Assembly: GCA_904501625.1 (NCBI GenBank)
Contig: CAJGBR010000002.1
Span: 1 to 64,000, forward strand
Length of the DNA stretch: 64,000 bases
Reading direction: 5' to 3'
Origin: an uncultured Rikenellaceae bacterium
GTDB lineage: Bacteria > Bacteroidota > Bacteroidia > Bacteroidales > Rikenellaceae
The notes under the pieces are model-generated. The model saw only the letters and a program-made list of their open reading frames with translations, did no database searches and was not told where the DNA came from. Each line of letters begins with the position of its first letter. Position 1 is the first letter of the stretch. Both the position numbers and the translations under genes were made by a program. Positions 1 through 8,333 of this stretch are shown in pieces.

Positions 1-1
1 G

Positions 2-583
2 AAAACTTTTTACATCTTAGTGGCAAGTGCACTTTTTGTGCTTATTGATATTAGTTATGTATCTGCTCAAACATACGGACGTGGAATAGGATTTACCAGC
101 GCGCCACAAACTACGGAAATACTAAGACGAGAAACCCTAAATTTTGAACATTTAGTCCTGAACGATAGTGCATCTCTTAAAATTAAGACATCTTTTTTGA
201 GAGGAGCAACCGAGCACGAAGTAATAATGAAAGGTGAATCTACTCGTGTTAAATTCGTATTCGATAACCGCAAAGTTTTACACATCGAAATTGAGGGTGT
301 TGGAGAGGCATCTCCTGAGGATATCAAAAATGGAGAATATATCGCCACACTTAAACCAGAGAAAAACACTTTGTACAAGATTAATATCCACACTAAAAGG
401 GTCGACGGAACTACAAAAGTCAATTACGGACTTGGTAATAGACGTGTAATTGTTGTAGAACCTCAGAAATATGTCGAAGTTATGCAGGATATATGGTGGC
501 TAAAAAATAGCAAATCTGCAAAGGCATCTGAAAAATTGGGGAAATATATGGACAAACTTGCCGACGGAGTACCTGCAAGGTAA
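2..583 (+). CDS. Secreted protein of unknown function, 5' end outside the window
   Basis: The frame is open to the left edge, so the true start lies just outside the window; the GTG at 20 is internal to a signal peptide. The visible N-terminus is a hydrophobic core ending in a probable signal peptidase I site (ISYVSAQ), so the product is exported. The mature part of about 170 residues is rich in charged residues and short beta-like stretches and ends in a Lys/Ala-rich helical tail. I do not recognise a family. It ends 21 bases before a strong hairpin terminator shared with the convergent CoA-transferase operon. Confidence 0.7.
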   Translation, partial: KTFYILVASALFVLIDISYVSAQTYGRGIGFTSAPQTTEILRRETLNFEHLVLNDSASLKIKTSFLRGATEHEVIMKGESTRVKFVFDNRKVLHIEIEGVGEASPEDIKNGEYIATLKPEKNTLYKINIHTKRVDGTTKVNYGLGNRRVIVVEPQKYVEVMQDIWWLKNSKSAKASEKLGKYMDKLADGVPAR

Positions 584-604
584 TCAACGCATATCAAAAC
601 GAGA

Positions 605-635
605 ACGGGCGCGAAGATGATTCGCGCCCGTTTTT
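605..635 (+). terminator. Rho-independent terminator after the secreted protein gene
   Basis: A perfect 11-bp stem (ACGGGCGCGAA, 605-615, with its complement at 621-631) encloses the loop GATGA and runs into a T tract. The opposite strand has a poorer T tract, so it mainly serves the plus-strand gene but may also slow transcription arriving from the CoA-transferase side. Confidence 0.9.
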
Positions 636-659
636 ATGTTTATATCTTAAATGAGTTGA

Positions 660-1967
660 TTATTTCATTTTGATATAAGTATAGTGGCTGCCATATCTTT
701 CGTAAGCAGCTTTTTCGAGACTTTCTCTATGGTCAGGGTGTGCAATTGAGATGATAGCTTTAGCACGTTCTTGGAGAGATTTACCATACAAATCAACTGC
801 ACCATATTCAGTTACGAAGTAATGCATATGAGATCTTGTAGTCACAACACCGGCACCTTCAGTCAAACAATCAGCGATTTTGCTCACGCCTTTGTTTGTA
901 ACAGACGGCATAGCGATGATAGCCTTACCGCCTTCAGATCTTGAAGCTCCATATATAAAGTCGATCTGACCACCTACACCTGAGTAGAACTTACGACCCA
1001 ATGAGTCTGCACACACTTGACCTGTGAGGTCTACTTGCAATGCAGAGTTGATTGCTGTCACTTTCGGGTTTTGAGCAATGATGAATGGATCATTAGTATA
1101 ACCTACGTCCATCATAAGCACACCTGGGTTATCATTGATAAAGTCGTAAACACGTTGAGAACCCATCAAGAATGTAGAAACGATTTTACCTCTGTCGATA
1201 CGTTTGTTTTTACCGTTTACTACGCCGCTTTCCACGAGTGGCAATACGCCGTCAGCGAACATTTCAGTGTGGATACCGAGGTTTTTGTGGTTACCGAGCT
1301 GAGCCAGAACTGCGTTTGGAATAGCACCGATACCCATTTGTAAACACGCACCGTCTTCAATCAATTCAGCACAATATTTACCGATAGCTTGTTCGATTTC
1401 GTTAGGTGTAGTGAAGTGAGCTTCTTCCAGTGGGGTATCATCTTCGCAAAAGAGGTCGATATCTTCGATTTTGATCATCGCATCACCGAAAGATCTCGGC
1501 ACGTTCGGATTAACCACAGCGATAACAGTGCGAGCACATTCTACTGCAGCCAACGTAGCATCAACAGATGTACCGAGTGATACATAACCGTGTTGGTCTG
1601 GTTTTGAAACCTGAATCATAGCTACATCACAAGGCAACACTCCTGAACGATACAATTTCTGAGTCTCACTAAGGAAGATTGGAATATAGTCAGCTGCACC
1701 TGCTTGAGTTACTTTTCTTACATTGCCACCCACAAAGAACGAATCGAGTTGGAAAATTCCTTCGAGTTCTGGATCTGCATACGGAGCTGGACCTTCTGTG
1801 TGGAGGTGGTGAATATGAACATCTTTCAGTTCTCCATTACGGCCACGTTCAACCATTGCCTTGATCAGAGTTTGCGGAGCACTTGCCACGCTGCTCAAGT
1901 GAACGTGATCACCAGATTTAATTGCTTTAACAGCCTCTTCGGGCGAGATGTATGTTATAGTTTTCAT
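660..1967 (-). CDS. Acetyl-CoA hydrolase/transferase family CoA-transferase (Cat1/AbfT type)
   Basis: A 435-residue class I CoA-transferase of the acetyl-CoA hydrolase/transferase family, which swaps CoA between an acyl-CoA and a carboxylic acid through a glutamyl-CoA intermediate. The likely catalytic Glu is residue 235 in GIHTEMFADG, and the glycine-rich CoA-binding motif GVGGQIDFIYGA lies at about 330-341. Length is normal for the family. Family members use succinyl-CoA, butyryl-CoA or 4-hydroxybutyryl-CoA with acetate; sequence alone does not settle the substrate. It is the last gene of an operon, 11 bases after korB, whose product makes succinyl-CoA, so succinyl-CoA is a sensible donor. 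A role in butyrate formation, paired with the lysine pathway at the far end of the window, is the alternative. Confidence 0.9.
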   Translation of the reverse strand: MKTITYISPEEAVKAIKSGDHVHLSSVASAPQTLIKAMVERGRNGELKDVHIHHLHTEGPAPYADPELEGIFQLDSFFVGGNVRKVTQAGAADYIPIFLSETQKLYRSGVLPCDVAMIQVSKPDQHGYVSLGTSVDATLAAVECARTVIAVVNPNVPRSFGDAMIKIEDIDLFCEDDTPLEEAHFTTPNEIEQAIGKYCAELIEDGACLQMGIGAIPNAVLAQLGNHKNLGIHTEMFADGVLPLVESGVVNGKNKRIDRGKIVSTFLMGSQRVYDFINDNPGVLMMDVGYTNDPFIIAQNPKVTAINSALQVDLTGQVCADSLGRKFYSGVGGQIDFIYGASRSEGGKAIIAMPSVTNKGVSKIADCLTEGAGVVTTRSHMHYFVTEYGAVDLYGKSLQERAKAIISIAHPDHRESLEKAAYERYGSHYTYIKMK

Positions 1968-1978
1968 TTATTTTAGAG

Positions 1979-3007
1979 TTATTCAATTTCCCAAGTATCA
2001 CCGCTATTGAGCAGGTCGTCCATATTTCTGATGTTAGTTTTAGCCTGAACGCTCAACACCTGATCTCTGACTTCGTCATCATAAGTATGATCTTCGACAT
2101 CACGGATAACACCAAGAGCCACAGGATAATCCGGATACTTCATATTCACGAGCATCATATGTATACCTGGATTTGGTTCGTGTGCATCGTGAACGAGGAT
2201 ATCCTTCATTGTAACACCACCAACACCGATTTCGCCCACAACGAGTTTCAGACCACTTAAGATAAGACCTTTGGTTTTATTTTTGCCGAACAACATAGGT
2301 TTGCCGTGTTCGAGGACGATAGTTCTGTCTTCGCGAACCTCTTTATCAGTAAATTCAGCGTGAGTTTTATCGTTCCAGATAACACAGTTTTGCATCACTT
2401 CGACAACAGAGGTACCGTCGTGTTTAGCAGCAGCTACCAGACAATTCTTTGTCAATTCAATCTCCATATCAAGAGATCTTGCGAAGAATGTACCTCTCGC
2501 ACCAAGCACCAATTCACCCGGAGTAAACGGATGTTCGATAGTACCATAGGGAGATGTTTTGGTAACTTTACCGAGTTTTGAAGTTGGCGAGTATTGACCT
2601 TTTGTTAAACCGTAAATCTCGTTATTGAACAAAATCACATTGATATCAATATTACGGCGAACTGCATGGATAAAGTGATTTCCACCGATAGCCAATGAGT
2701 CTCCGTCACCAGAAGTTTCCCATACGGTCAAGTTCGGGTTTGCGACCTTCACACCTGTAGCGATAGCAGCAGCACGACCGTGAATACCGTGGAAACCGAA
2801 AGTTTGCATATAGTACGGGAATCTTGACGAGCAACCGATACCAGATATAATGGTAAAACGTTCATGCTTGTAACCAAGTTCCTTAGCAACTTCAGGCATA
2901 GCACGTTGAACCGAGTTCAAGATAGCGTGGTCACCACAACCAGGACACCATTTAACTTCCTGATCGCTTTTAAAATCTTGAGGAGTATATATACACTGTT
3001 CGCTCAT
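1979..3007 (-). CDS. korB: 2-oxoglutarate:ferredoxin oxidoreductase, beta subunit
   Basis: The thiamine-diphosphate-binding subunit of the enzyme that oxidatively decarboxylates 2-oxoglutarate to succinyl-CoA while reducing ferredoxin, in the cytoplasm. The iron-sulphur and cofactor signature WCPGCG is at residues 20-25. The Mg-ThDP motif GDGDSLAIGGN follows at about 100-110, with the downstream FNNEIYGLTKGQ that is characteristic of this subunit. At 342 residues it has the usual size. It lies 4 bases after korA and 11 bases before the CoA-transferase, so the three are co-transcribed. A different 2-oxoacid substrate cannot be excluded, but the KorAB layout and motifs fit oxoglutarate best. 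Confidence 0.93.
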   Translation of the reverse strand: MSEQCIYTPQDFKSDQEVKWCPGCGDHAILNSVQRAMPEVAKELGYKHERFTIISGIGCSSRFPYYMQTFGFHGIHGRAAAIATGVKVANPNLTVWETSGDGDSLAIGGNHFIHAVRRNIDINVILFNNEIYGLTKGQYSPTSKLGKVTKTSPYGTIEHPFTPGELVLGARGTFFARSLDMEIELTKNCLVAAAKHDGTSVVEVMQNCVIWNDKTHAEFTDKEVREDRTIVLEHGKPMLFGKNKTKGLILSGLKLVVGEIGVGGVTMKDILVHDAHEPNPGIHMMLVNMKYPDYPVALGVIRDVEDHTYDDEVRDQVLSVQAKTNIRNMDDLLNSGDTWEIE

Positions 3008-3011
3008 AACA

Positions 3012-4862
3012 TTATTCGCTTAGGATATTTAACATTTTTTCTTTCAGTTCGACTACTGTGAAAGGAAGACCTTCAGTCTTGTTAATTTGATGATAGTGGA
3101 ACTGTTGGAAGTTTTGTTTAAGGTAATTAGCAAATTGTCCCATATTCAATTCACAAACTACAATCTTTTTGTAGTTTGCCAATATTTGTCCAATATTTTT
3201 AGGCAGCGGATTGATATAATTTACGTGACAAAGGCTGACACTCTTACCTTCAGCTCTGAGTTCTTCAACAGCAGAGAGCAAGTGACCGAATGTACCACCC
3301 CAACCTACTACGAGCAAATCACCTGATTGATCACCGATAACTTCTTGTTCTGGAATAAAATCAGCAACTCGAGCAACTTTCTCAGCACGAATATTAACCA
3401 TAACTTGGTGGTTAGCCGGATCATGAGAAACATTTCCTTTTACTGCATCTTTTTCAAGACCTCCGACTCTGTGTTCGAGACCTTTGGTTCCTGGCAGAGC
3501 CCAATATCTATTCAGACGTTTTTCATCGCGTCGATACGGATAGAATACTGGGTCTGAAGTTTCAGTAATAATTGGAGGAACGATTTCTGGGTAATCCTTC
3601 ATTGCAGGAATTTTCCATGGTTCAGAACCGTTTGCGATAAATCCATCACTGAGCAAAATAACTGGAGTCATATGTTCCATTGCGATTTTACCAGCCATAA
3701 ATGCGTAATCAAAACAGTTCGAAGGTGTACTTGCAGCCATTACTACCAATGGACATTCACCATTTCTACCATACAATGCTTGATTCAAGTCGCTCTGTTC
3801 TGTTTTAGTAGGCAGACCTGTTGAAGGACCACCACGTTGAACATCAACCAGAACCAATGGCAATTCAGCCATAACAGCCAAGCCAAGAGCTTCACTCTTA
3901 AGCGACAAACCTGGGCCTGAAGTTGTAGTTACAGCGAAGTTACCAGCATAAGCAGCACCTATTGATGTACAGATACCGGCGATTTCGTCCTCAGCCTGAA
4001 GAGTCTTCACGCCGAGATCTTTACGCTTAGCGAGTTCTTCGAGAATTGCAGTAGCCGGAGTGATAGGATACGAACCACAGAAAAGAGGTCTACCTGATTT
4101 TTCACTTGCAGCAATGAAACCCCACGCAGCAGCTTGGTTACCGTTAATACTTCTGTATTTACCTTTTGCCAGCGGAGCTGCTTTGATTTTGTATCTATTA
4201 GCGAATTGGTGAGTATTTGCAGCATAATTATAACCAGCTTTTACCACGAGGATATTAGCCTCTGCAATTTCCGGTTTTTTCTTGAATTTGTTATTCAAGA
4301 ATTTAAAGGTATGTTCCATTGACATATCGTATATGTAATAGCATATACCCAATGCGAACATATTCTTACACTTGACAACACTCTTAACATCCATATTTTT
4401 GTCCTTCAATGCCTCTTTGGTCATTGTTGTGATCGGAGCAAATACGATGTTATAGTCAACCAAATTCAACTCACTTACAGGATCATCTGTCTTGAAACCT
4501 GCTTTTTGAATGCCCTTTTCGTTGAAGGTATCTGCATCGCAAATAATTGTAGCACCTTTTTTCAGCCAACGTGCATTAGCCTTGAGTGCTGCGGGATTCA
4601 TCACGATGAGTACATCACAATAGTCACCAGGGGTGTAGATTTTTTTGCTTCCAAAGTGCACTTGAAATCCTGACACTCCAGATACAGTACCCTGAGGGGC
4701 ACGAATTTCTGCCGGGTAATCCGGGAAAGTTGAGATACCGTTACCGAACAGAGCTGATGTATCGGTAAATAACGTACCTGTCATCTGCATACCGTCACCC
4801 GAGTCTCCTGAGAATCGGATAACAACTTCATCGGTTTCAGTTACAATTTTATTCTGTTCCAT
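3012..4862 (-). CDS. korA: 2-oxoglutarate:ferredoxin oxidoreductase, fused gamma-alpha subunit
   Basis: First gene of the kor operon. The N-terminal 200 residues form the gamma domain (FSGDSGDGMQ near residue 20, and the FPDYPAEIRAPQG segment). The rest is the alpha domain, with GSYPITPATAI, QAEDEIAGI and TTTSGPGLSLKSE typical of pyruvate/oxoglutarate ferredoxin oxidoreductases. The fused 616-residue form is common in Bacteroidetes. It pairs with KorB to give succinyl-CoA and reduced ferredoxin, in place of an NAD-linked dehydrogenase complex. No ferredoxin-domain delta subunit is seen nearby. The start is the ATG 40 bases downstream of a weak TAACTTGCG promoter element. Confidence 0.93.
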   Translation of the reverse strand: MEQNKIVTETDEVVIRFSGDSGDGMQMTGTLFTDTSALFGNGISTFPDYPAEIRAPQGTVSGVSGFQVHFGSKKIYTPGDYCDVLIVMNPAALKANARWLKKGATIICDADTFNEKGIQKAGFKTDDPVSELNLVDYNIVFAPITTMTKEALKDKNMDVKSVVKCKNMFALGICYYIYDMSMEHTFKFLNNKFKKKPEIAEANILVVKAGYNYAANTHQFANRYKIKAAPLAKGKYRSINGNQAAAWGFIAASEKSGRPLFCGSYPITPATAILEELAKRKDLGVKTLQAEDEIAGICTSIGAAYAGNFAVTTTSGPGLSLKSEALGLAVMAELPLVLVDVQRGGPSTGLPTKTEQSDLNQALYGRNGECPLVVMAASTPSNCFDYAFMAGKIAMEHMTPVILLSDGFIANGSEPWKIPAMKDYPEIVPPIITETSDPVFYPYRRDEKRLNRYWALPGTKGLEHRVGGLEKDAVKGNVSHDPANHQVMVNIRAEKVARVADFIPEQEVIGDQSGDLLVVGWGGTFGHLLSAVEELRAEGKSVSLCHVNYINPLPKNIGQILANYKKIVVCELNMGQFANYLKQNFQQFHYHQINKTEGLPFTVVELKEKMLNILSE

Positions 4863-4901
4863 TCCGTAAAATGTTTATTTATTTTCAGTATAGAAATCGG
4901 T

Positions 4902-4910
4902 CGCAAGTTA
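4902..4910 (-). promoter_or_regulatory. Possible -7 element of the kor operon
   Basis: On the minus strand the sequence reads TAACTTGCG, one T short of the phylum consensus TAnnTTTGC. The same nine bases occur upstream of the M16 protease gene at 13489-13497, followed in both places by a similar distance to the start codon. No convincing -33 box is seen, so this is tentative. Confidence 0.35.
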
Positions 4911-5057
4911 CTTTGTTTTTTCCGATTAAAAAAGTTTTTTCTAAAATTTCGACACACAAAACATCAAATAACTTTTTTAAATGGTATCATTGGGTTTAAT
5001 TTGTATTAAAAATGATAAAAAATATGCTTGTGTAGTATAAGAAAATGAATAAAAATG

Positions 5058-5065
5058 TATCTTTG
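5058..5065 (+). promoter_or_regulatory. -7 promoter element of kbl
   Basis: TATCTTTG matches the Bacteroidetes -7 consensus TAnnTTTG exactly and stands 44 bases before the kbl start. The nearest TTG upstream is 27 bases away instead of about 19, so only the -7 box is supported. Confidence 0.5.
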
Positions 5066-5109
5066 CTGACTGAAAGTGTACGCAAAGTTTAACCAAAAAT
5101 ACATAAATT

Positions 5110-6300
5110 ATGTACGGAAAAATGCAACAATATCTCCAAAACGAACTTGCAGCAATCAAAGAAGCAGGTTTGTACAAAAATGAGAGAATTATCACATCTG
5201 CACAACAGGCAAAAATCCAAGTTAAAGATAACGGCGACGTTATCAACTTTTGTGCAAATAACTACCTTGGTTTGTCTAACCATCCTCGTTTGATCGAAGC
5301 AGCTAAACGTGCGATGGACGAACGCGGTTTCGGTATGTCATCAGTACGTTTCATCTGCGGTTGTCAAGACATTCACAAAGAACTCGAAGCTGCGATTTCT
5401 GAATATTTCGGTACAGAAGATACTATTCTGTATGCAGCTTGTTTCGATGCAAACGGTGGTGTATTCGAACCATTGTTCACAGAAGAAGATGCTATCATCT
5501 CTGACGCATTGAACCACGCATCAATCATTGACGGTGTACGCCTCTGCAAAGCAAAACGTTATCGTTATGCATCAGCAGATATGGCTGACCTCGAAGAACA
5601 ACTGAAACTTGCTCAAGCTCAAAGATTCAGAATCATCGTTACAGATGGTGTATTCTCAATGGACGGTCACGTTGCTCCGCTTGACAAGATTTTGGCTTTG
5701 GCAGAAAAATATGATGCATTGGTAATGGTTGACGAATGTCACTCAGGTGGTGTTGTAGGTGCAACAGGTCGTGGTATTACAGAATTGTTCAACTGTCGCG
5801 GTCAGGTTGATATCTTGACAGGTACACTCGGTAAAGCATATGGTGGTGGCGTTGGTGGTTTCACAACAGGTCGCAAGGAAATTATCGATATGTTGCGTCA
5901 ACGTTCACGTCCATATTTGTTCTCAAACTCAATTCCTCCGGCAGTAGTTGGTGCTGAAATCGAAGCATTCAAAATGTTCAAGGAATCAAACGAGTTGCAC
6001 GACAGATTAGTTGAAAACATCGAATACTTCCGCACTAAGATGGTTGAAGCAGGTTTCGATATCAAACCTACACAATCAGCAATATGTGCTGTAATGCTTT
6101 ACGATGCTAAATTGTCACAAGACTTCGCAGCACGTTTGGCTGAAGAAGGAATCTACGTAACAGGTTTCTACTATCCGGTAGTTCCGAAAGGACAAGCTCG
6201 TATCCGCGTACAAGTATCAGCAGGACACTCTCGTGAAGACCTCGATAAGTGTATTGCAGCCTTCACAAAAGTTGGCAAAGAGATGAACGTTTTGAAATAA
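5110..6300 (+). CDS. kbl: Glycine C-acetyltransferase (2-amino-3-ketobutyrate CoA ligase)
   Basis: A pyridoxal-phosphate enzyme of the alpha-oxoamine synthase family that converts 2-amino-3-oxobutyrate plus CoA to glycine and acetyl-CoA, the second step of threonine breakdown. The PLP lysine is Lys242 in GTLGKAYGG; Asp208 in MVDECHSGG should hold the PLP ring nitrogen. The 396 residues match the Kbl length, and the N-terminal and middle motifs (NNYLGLSNHP, VRFICGCQDIHKELE) fit Kbl better than BioF or serine palmitoyltransferase. Its usual partner, threonine dehydrogenase, is not in the window. It is monocistronic: its own promoter lies upstream and a hairpin terminator follows at 6318. Confidence 0.92.
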   Translation: MYGKMQQYLQNELAAIKEAGLYKNERIITSAQQAKIQVKDNGDVINFCANNYLGLSNHPRLIEAAKRAMDERGFGMSSVRFICGCQDIHKELEAAISEYFGTEDTILYAACFDANGGVFEPLFTEEDAIISDALNHASIIDGVRLCKAKRYRYASADMADLEEQLKLAQAQRFRIIVTDGVFSMDGHVAPLDKILALAEKYDALVMVDECHSGGVVGATGRGITELFNCRGQVDILTGTLGKAYGGGVGGFTTGRKEIIDMLRQRSRPYLFSNSIPPAVVGAEIEAFKMFKESNELHDRLVENIEYFRTKMVEAGFDIKPTQSAICAVMLYDAKLSQDFAARLAEEGIYVTGFYYPVVPKGQARIRVQVSAGHSREDLDKCIAAFTKVGKEMNVLK

Positions 6301-6317
6301 TCGATTCATACAATAAC

Positions 6318-6349
6318 AAAACAGACTGCTCCAAAGGGCAGTCTGTTTT
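6318..6349. terminator. Bidirectional terminator between kbl and pyk
   Basis: A 12-bp inverted repeat, AAAACAGACTGC with GCAGTCTGTTTT, encloses an 8-base loop. A-rich and T-rich flanks on opposite sides let it work for kbl on the plus strand and for pyk arriving on the minus strand. Confidence 0.88.
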
Positions 6350-6378
6350 ATTTAATAATATTTATAAATCGACGTTTG

Positions 6379-7833
6379 CTATAAGTACTTGGGCAGACAT
6401 CTTTGTACAAGCGTGTGAACTTGTCCGATTTCCATATATGATGCACCTCTTGCAGCACCGAAACTTCCTCCAACAACTACGATCAAATCTTCTCGCGTCA
6501 TTTTGCCATTCTGTACGAGTTCATCTAATATACTCAATAGGAATCTGTCGTGTGAGAGTTCAGGTTCACGGTACTCGGCATATATACCGTATGAAAGAGC
6601 CAACTCTCTCATTACGTGTTTTCTGTAGCAGATTGCATAGACCGTTTTGCTACCTCTGAATGCAGCCAGATAACGTCCCGTACGTCCCGATAGCGAATCA
6701 ATCACAATAGCTTTAATTGGCAGATTAACCGAAGCTCTCACAGCTGATCTTGCAAGTTGAGCTGTTATTTCGTTATTGATTCGGACCATATTTATATCAA
6801 TAATCGGAGATGTATGCTGTTCGATTTCTCTGGCAATTTTGGCCATAGTTCTGACCGCCTCGACAGGATATTGTCCCGTAGCAGTTTCACCGCTAAGCAT
6901 AATTGCGTCTACCCTCTGATATATTGCATTTGCCACATCACTCACCTCTGCCCTCGTAGGTCTTGGCGAAGATATCATAGAGTGTAACATCTGTGTAGCA
7001 ATAATCACAGGTTTTTTACTTTCGATACATTTTCTCACGAGTTCACGTTGAGCTTCGGGGATTTGTTCAGCAGGTATCTCTACGCCCAAATCTCCGCGAG
7101 CCACCATAATTCCGTATGTAACGTCAAGAATTTCATCTATGTTATCTATTCCTTCACGATTCTCGATTTTCGATACGATCTTGATATTGCTACCTCTCGA
7201 ATCGAGAATTTTCTGCACCTCGAGTACATCACCCGCATTACGCACAAACGAATGAGCAATAAAATCTACATCATTGTCAATAGCCCAATTTATGAACATC
7301 ACATCTCGCTGGGTAAGTGAAGGCATATTGATTCTCACATTCGGCACATTCACACTCTTTCGACCTCGAATGATTCCATCATTTGCCACTCTGCAAACCA
7401 AACAACCAGACTCCTTACCCTCAACAACAAGTTCAATTTCGCCATCATCAATCAGGATTGAAGCACCAACAGGTACCTCATCGCCAAAACTTTTCTCATT
7501 AACAAAAATACACTCTCTGGTCGAGCATTCGTCATCTGCACACCCCTTAAACTTTATTGTTTGACCTGCAACAATATGCACTCCTTCATCATATTCCGGG
7601 GCCATTCCTGTAATTCGGATTTCGGGTCCTTTGGTGTCAATCAAAACTGCAATTCGTTCGCTGACCGCCCTCACATTCTTCACGATTGTTGAAGCTCCTT
7701 CGGGAGTGAGGTGTGCGGTATTGATTCTGACCACGTCCATACCCTCAGCAAAAAGTTTTTCGAGAAACTCCACCGAACAATTTCTGTCAGATATCGTAGC
7801 TACGATTTTGGTTTTCTTATCCATAATTTTCAT
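6379..7833 (-). CDS. pyk: Pyruvate kinase
   Basis: Catalyses the last step of glycolysis, phosphoenolpyruvate plus ADP to pyruvate plus ATP, in the cytoplasm. Recognised by the N-terminal TKIVATISDRNCS and VRINTAHLTPEG, the active-site region KIENREGIDNIDEIL, and IIATQMLHSMI followed by MLSGETATGQYP. The 484 residues cover the A, B and C domains. The start is ambiguous: an ATG at 7833 (MKIMDKK) or at 7824 (MDKK). Both overlap the end of aroQ, by 17 or 8 bases, so the two genes are translationally coupled. Transcription probably begins at the aroQ promoter. Confidence 0.94.
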   Translation of the reverse strand: MKIMDKKTKIVATISDRNCSVEFLEKLFAEGMDVVRINTAHLTPEGASTIVKNVRAVSERIAVLIDTKGPEIRITGMAPEYDEGVHIVAGQTIKFKGCADDECSTRECIFVNEKSFGDEVPVGASILIDDGEIELVVEGKESGCLVCRVANDGIIRGRKSVNVPNVRINMPSLTQRDVMFINWAIDNDVDFIAHSFVRNAGDVLEVQKILDSRGSNIKIVSKIENREGIDNIDEILDVTYGIMVARGDLGVEIPAEQIPEAQRELVRKCIESKKPVIIATQMLHSMISSPRPTRAEVSDVANAIYQRVDAIMLSGETATGQYPVEAVRTMAKIAREIEQHTSPIIDINMVRINNEITAQLARSAVRASVNLPIKAIVIDSLSGRTGRYLAAFRGSKTVYAICYRKHVMRELALSYGIYAEYREPELSHDRFLLSILDELVQNGKMTREDLIVVVGGSFGAARGASYMEIGQVHTLVQRCLPKYL

Positions 7834-8254
7834 TTAAACAAGCATAAACGGCAAGTGTATACGATTCCAATCCAAAGCCCATAATTGATCCTTTCACGTG
7901 AGGAGCAATAAATGACAGGTGTCTGAAATCTTCACGAGCCAAAATTGAAGATATATGTACCTCGATCATATACAATCCTCGTGCCGCAGCATCAGCCACA
8001 GCATCACCAAGAGCAACCGAAGTGTGAGTATACCCTCCTGCATTAATGATTACAGCATCGTATGATTGCGGAGCCACCTGAATTACATTTATGAGTTCCC
8101 CTTCGACGTTTGACTGGAATAATTCGATTTCGACTTGTGGGAATTTTTGTTTTAATTTCGGTAAAAATTCATCAAATGTGGTAGTTCCATAGATATTGCC
8201 TGCCCGATGTCCTACCATATTCAGATTAGGTCCGTTAACGATCAACAATTTCAT
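7817..8254 (-). CDS. aroQ: 3-dehydroquinate dehydratase, type II
   Basis: Dehydrates 3-dehydroquinate to 3-dehydroshikimate in the shikimate pathway. The small type II form is clear from LLIVNGPNLNMVG at the N-terminus, the lid tyrosine in NIYGTTTF, INAGGYTHTSVAL, and EVHISSILARE with the catalytic His. The start is set at the ATG at 8254, giving 145 residues. A longer frame begins with TTG at 8272, but that TTG is part of a perfect -7 box (TACATTTG), so it cannot be within the transcript. The gene opens the aroQ-pyk operon and is divergent from thiL. Confidence 0.93.
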   Translation of the reverse strand: MKLLIVNGPNLNMVGHRAGNIYGTTTFDEFLPKLKQKFPQVEIELFQSNVEGELINVIQVAPQSYDAVIINAGGYTHTSVALGDAVADAAARGLYMIEVHISSILAREDFRHLSFIAPHVKGSIMGFGLESYTLAVYACLNENYG

Positions 8255-8269
8255 AGTGCTAATTTTTGA

Positions 8270-8277
8270 CAAATGTA
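8270..8277 (-). promoter_or_regulatory. -7 promoter element of aroQ-pyk
   Basis: The minus strand reads TACATTTG, an exact TAnnTTTG box, 15 bases before the aroQ ATG at 8254. It implies a very short leader and excludes the upstream TTG as a start. No -33 box at the standard spacing was found. Confidence 0.55.
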
Positions 8278-8279
8278 CA

Positions 8280-8309
8280 TTGTTTTTCGCAAATTTTAGA
8301 GTAATTTTG
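8280..8309 (+). promoter_or_regulatory. Promoter of thiL-thiD-divIC
   Basis: TTG at 8280-8282 and TAATTTTG at 8302-8309 are separated by 19 bases, the standard Bacteroidetes -33/-7 arrangement. It is back to back with the aroQ promoter. There is no room for a TPP riboswitch between it and thiL at 8334. Confidence 0.7.
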
Positions 8310-8333
8310 TGAAGATTAATTTAAAAATTTCGT

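Noticed and set aside
7893-7904. TTTCACGTGAGG in aroQ as a third parS site
   Set aside because: It matches only about 10 of 16 positions and lacks the second half of the palindrome beyond the CACGTG core.
8310-8333. A TPP riboswitch before thiL or thiC
   Set aside because: Only 24 bases separate the -7 box from thiL and 44 bases separate mnmG from thiC, too short for the element, and no THI-box motif is visible.
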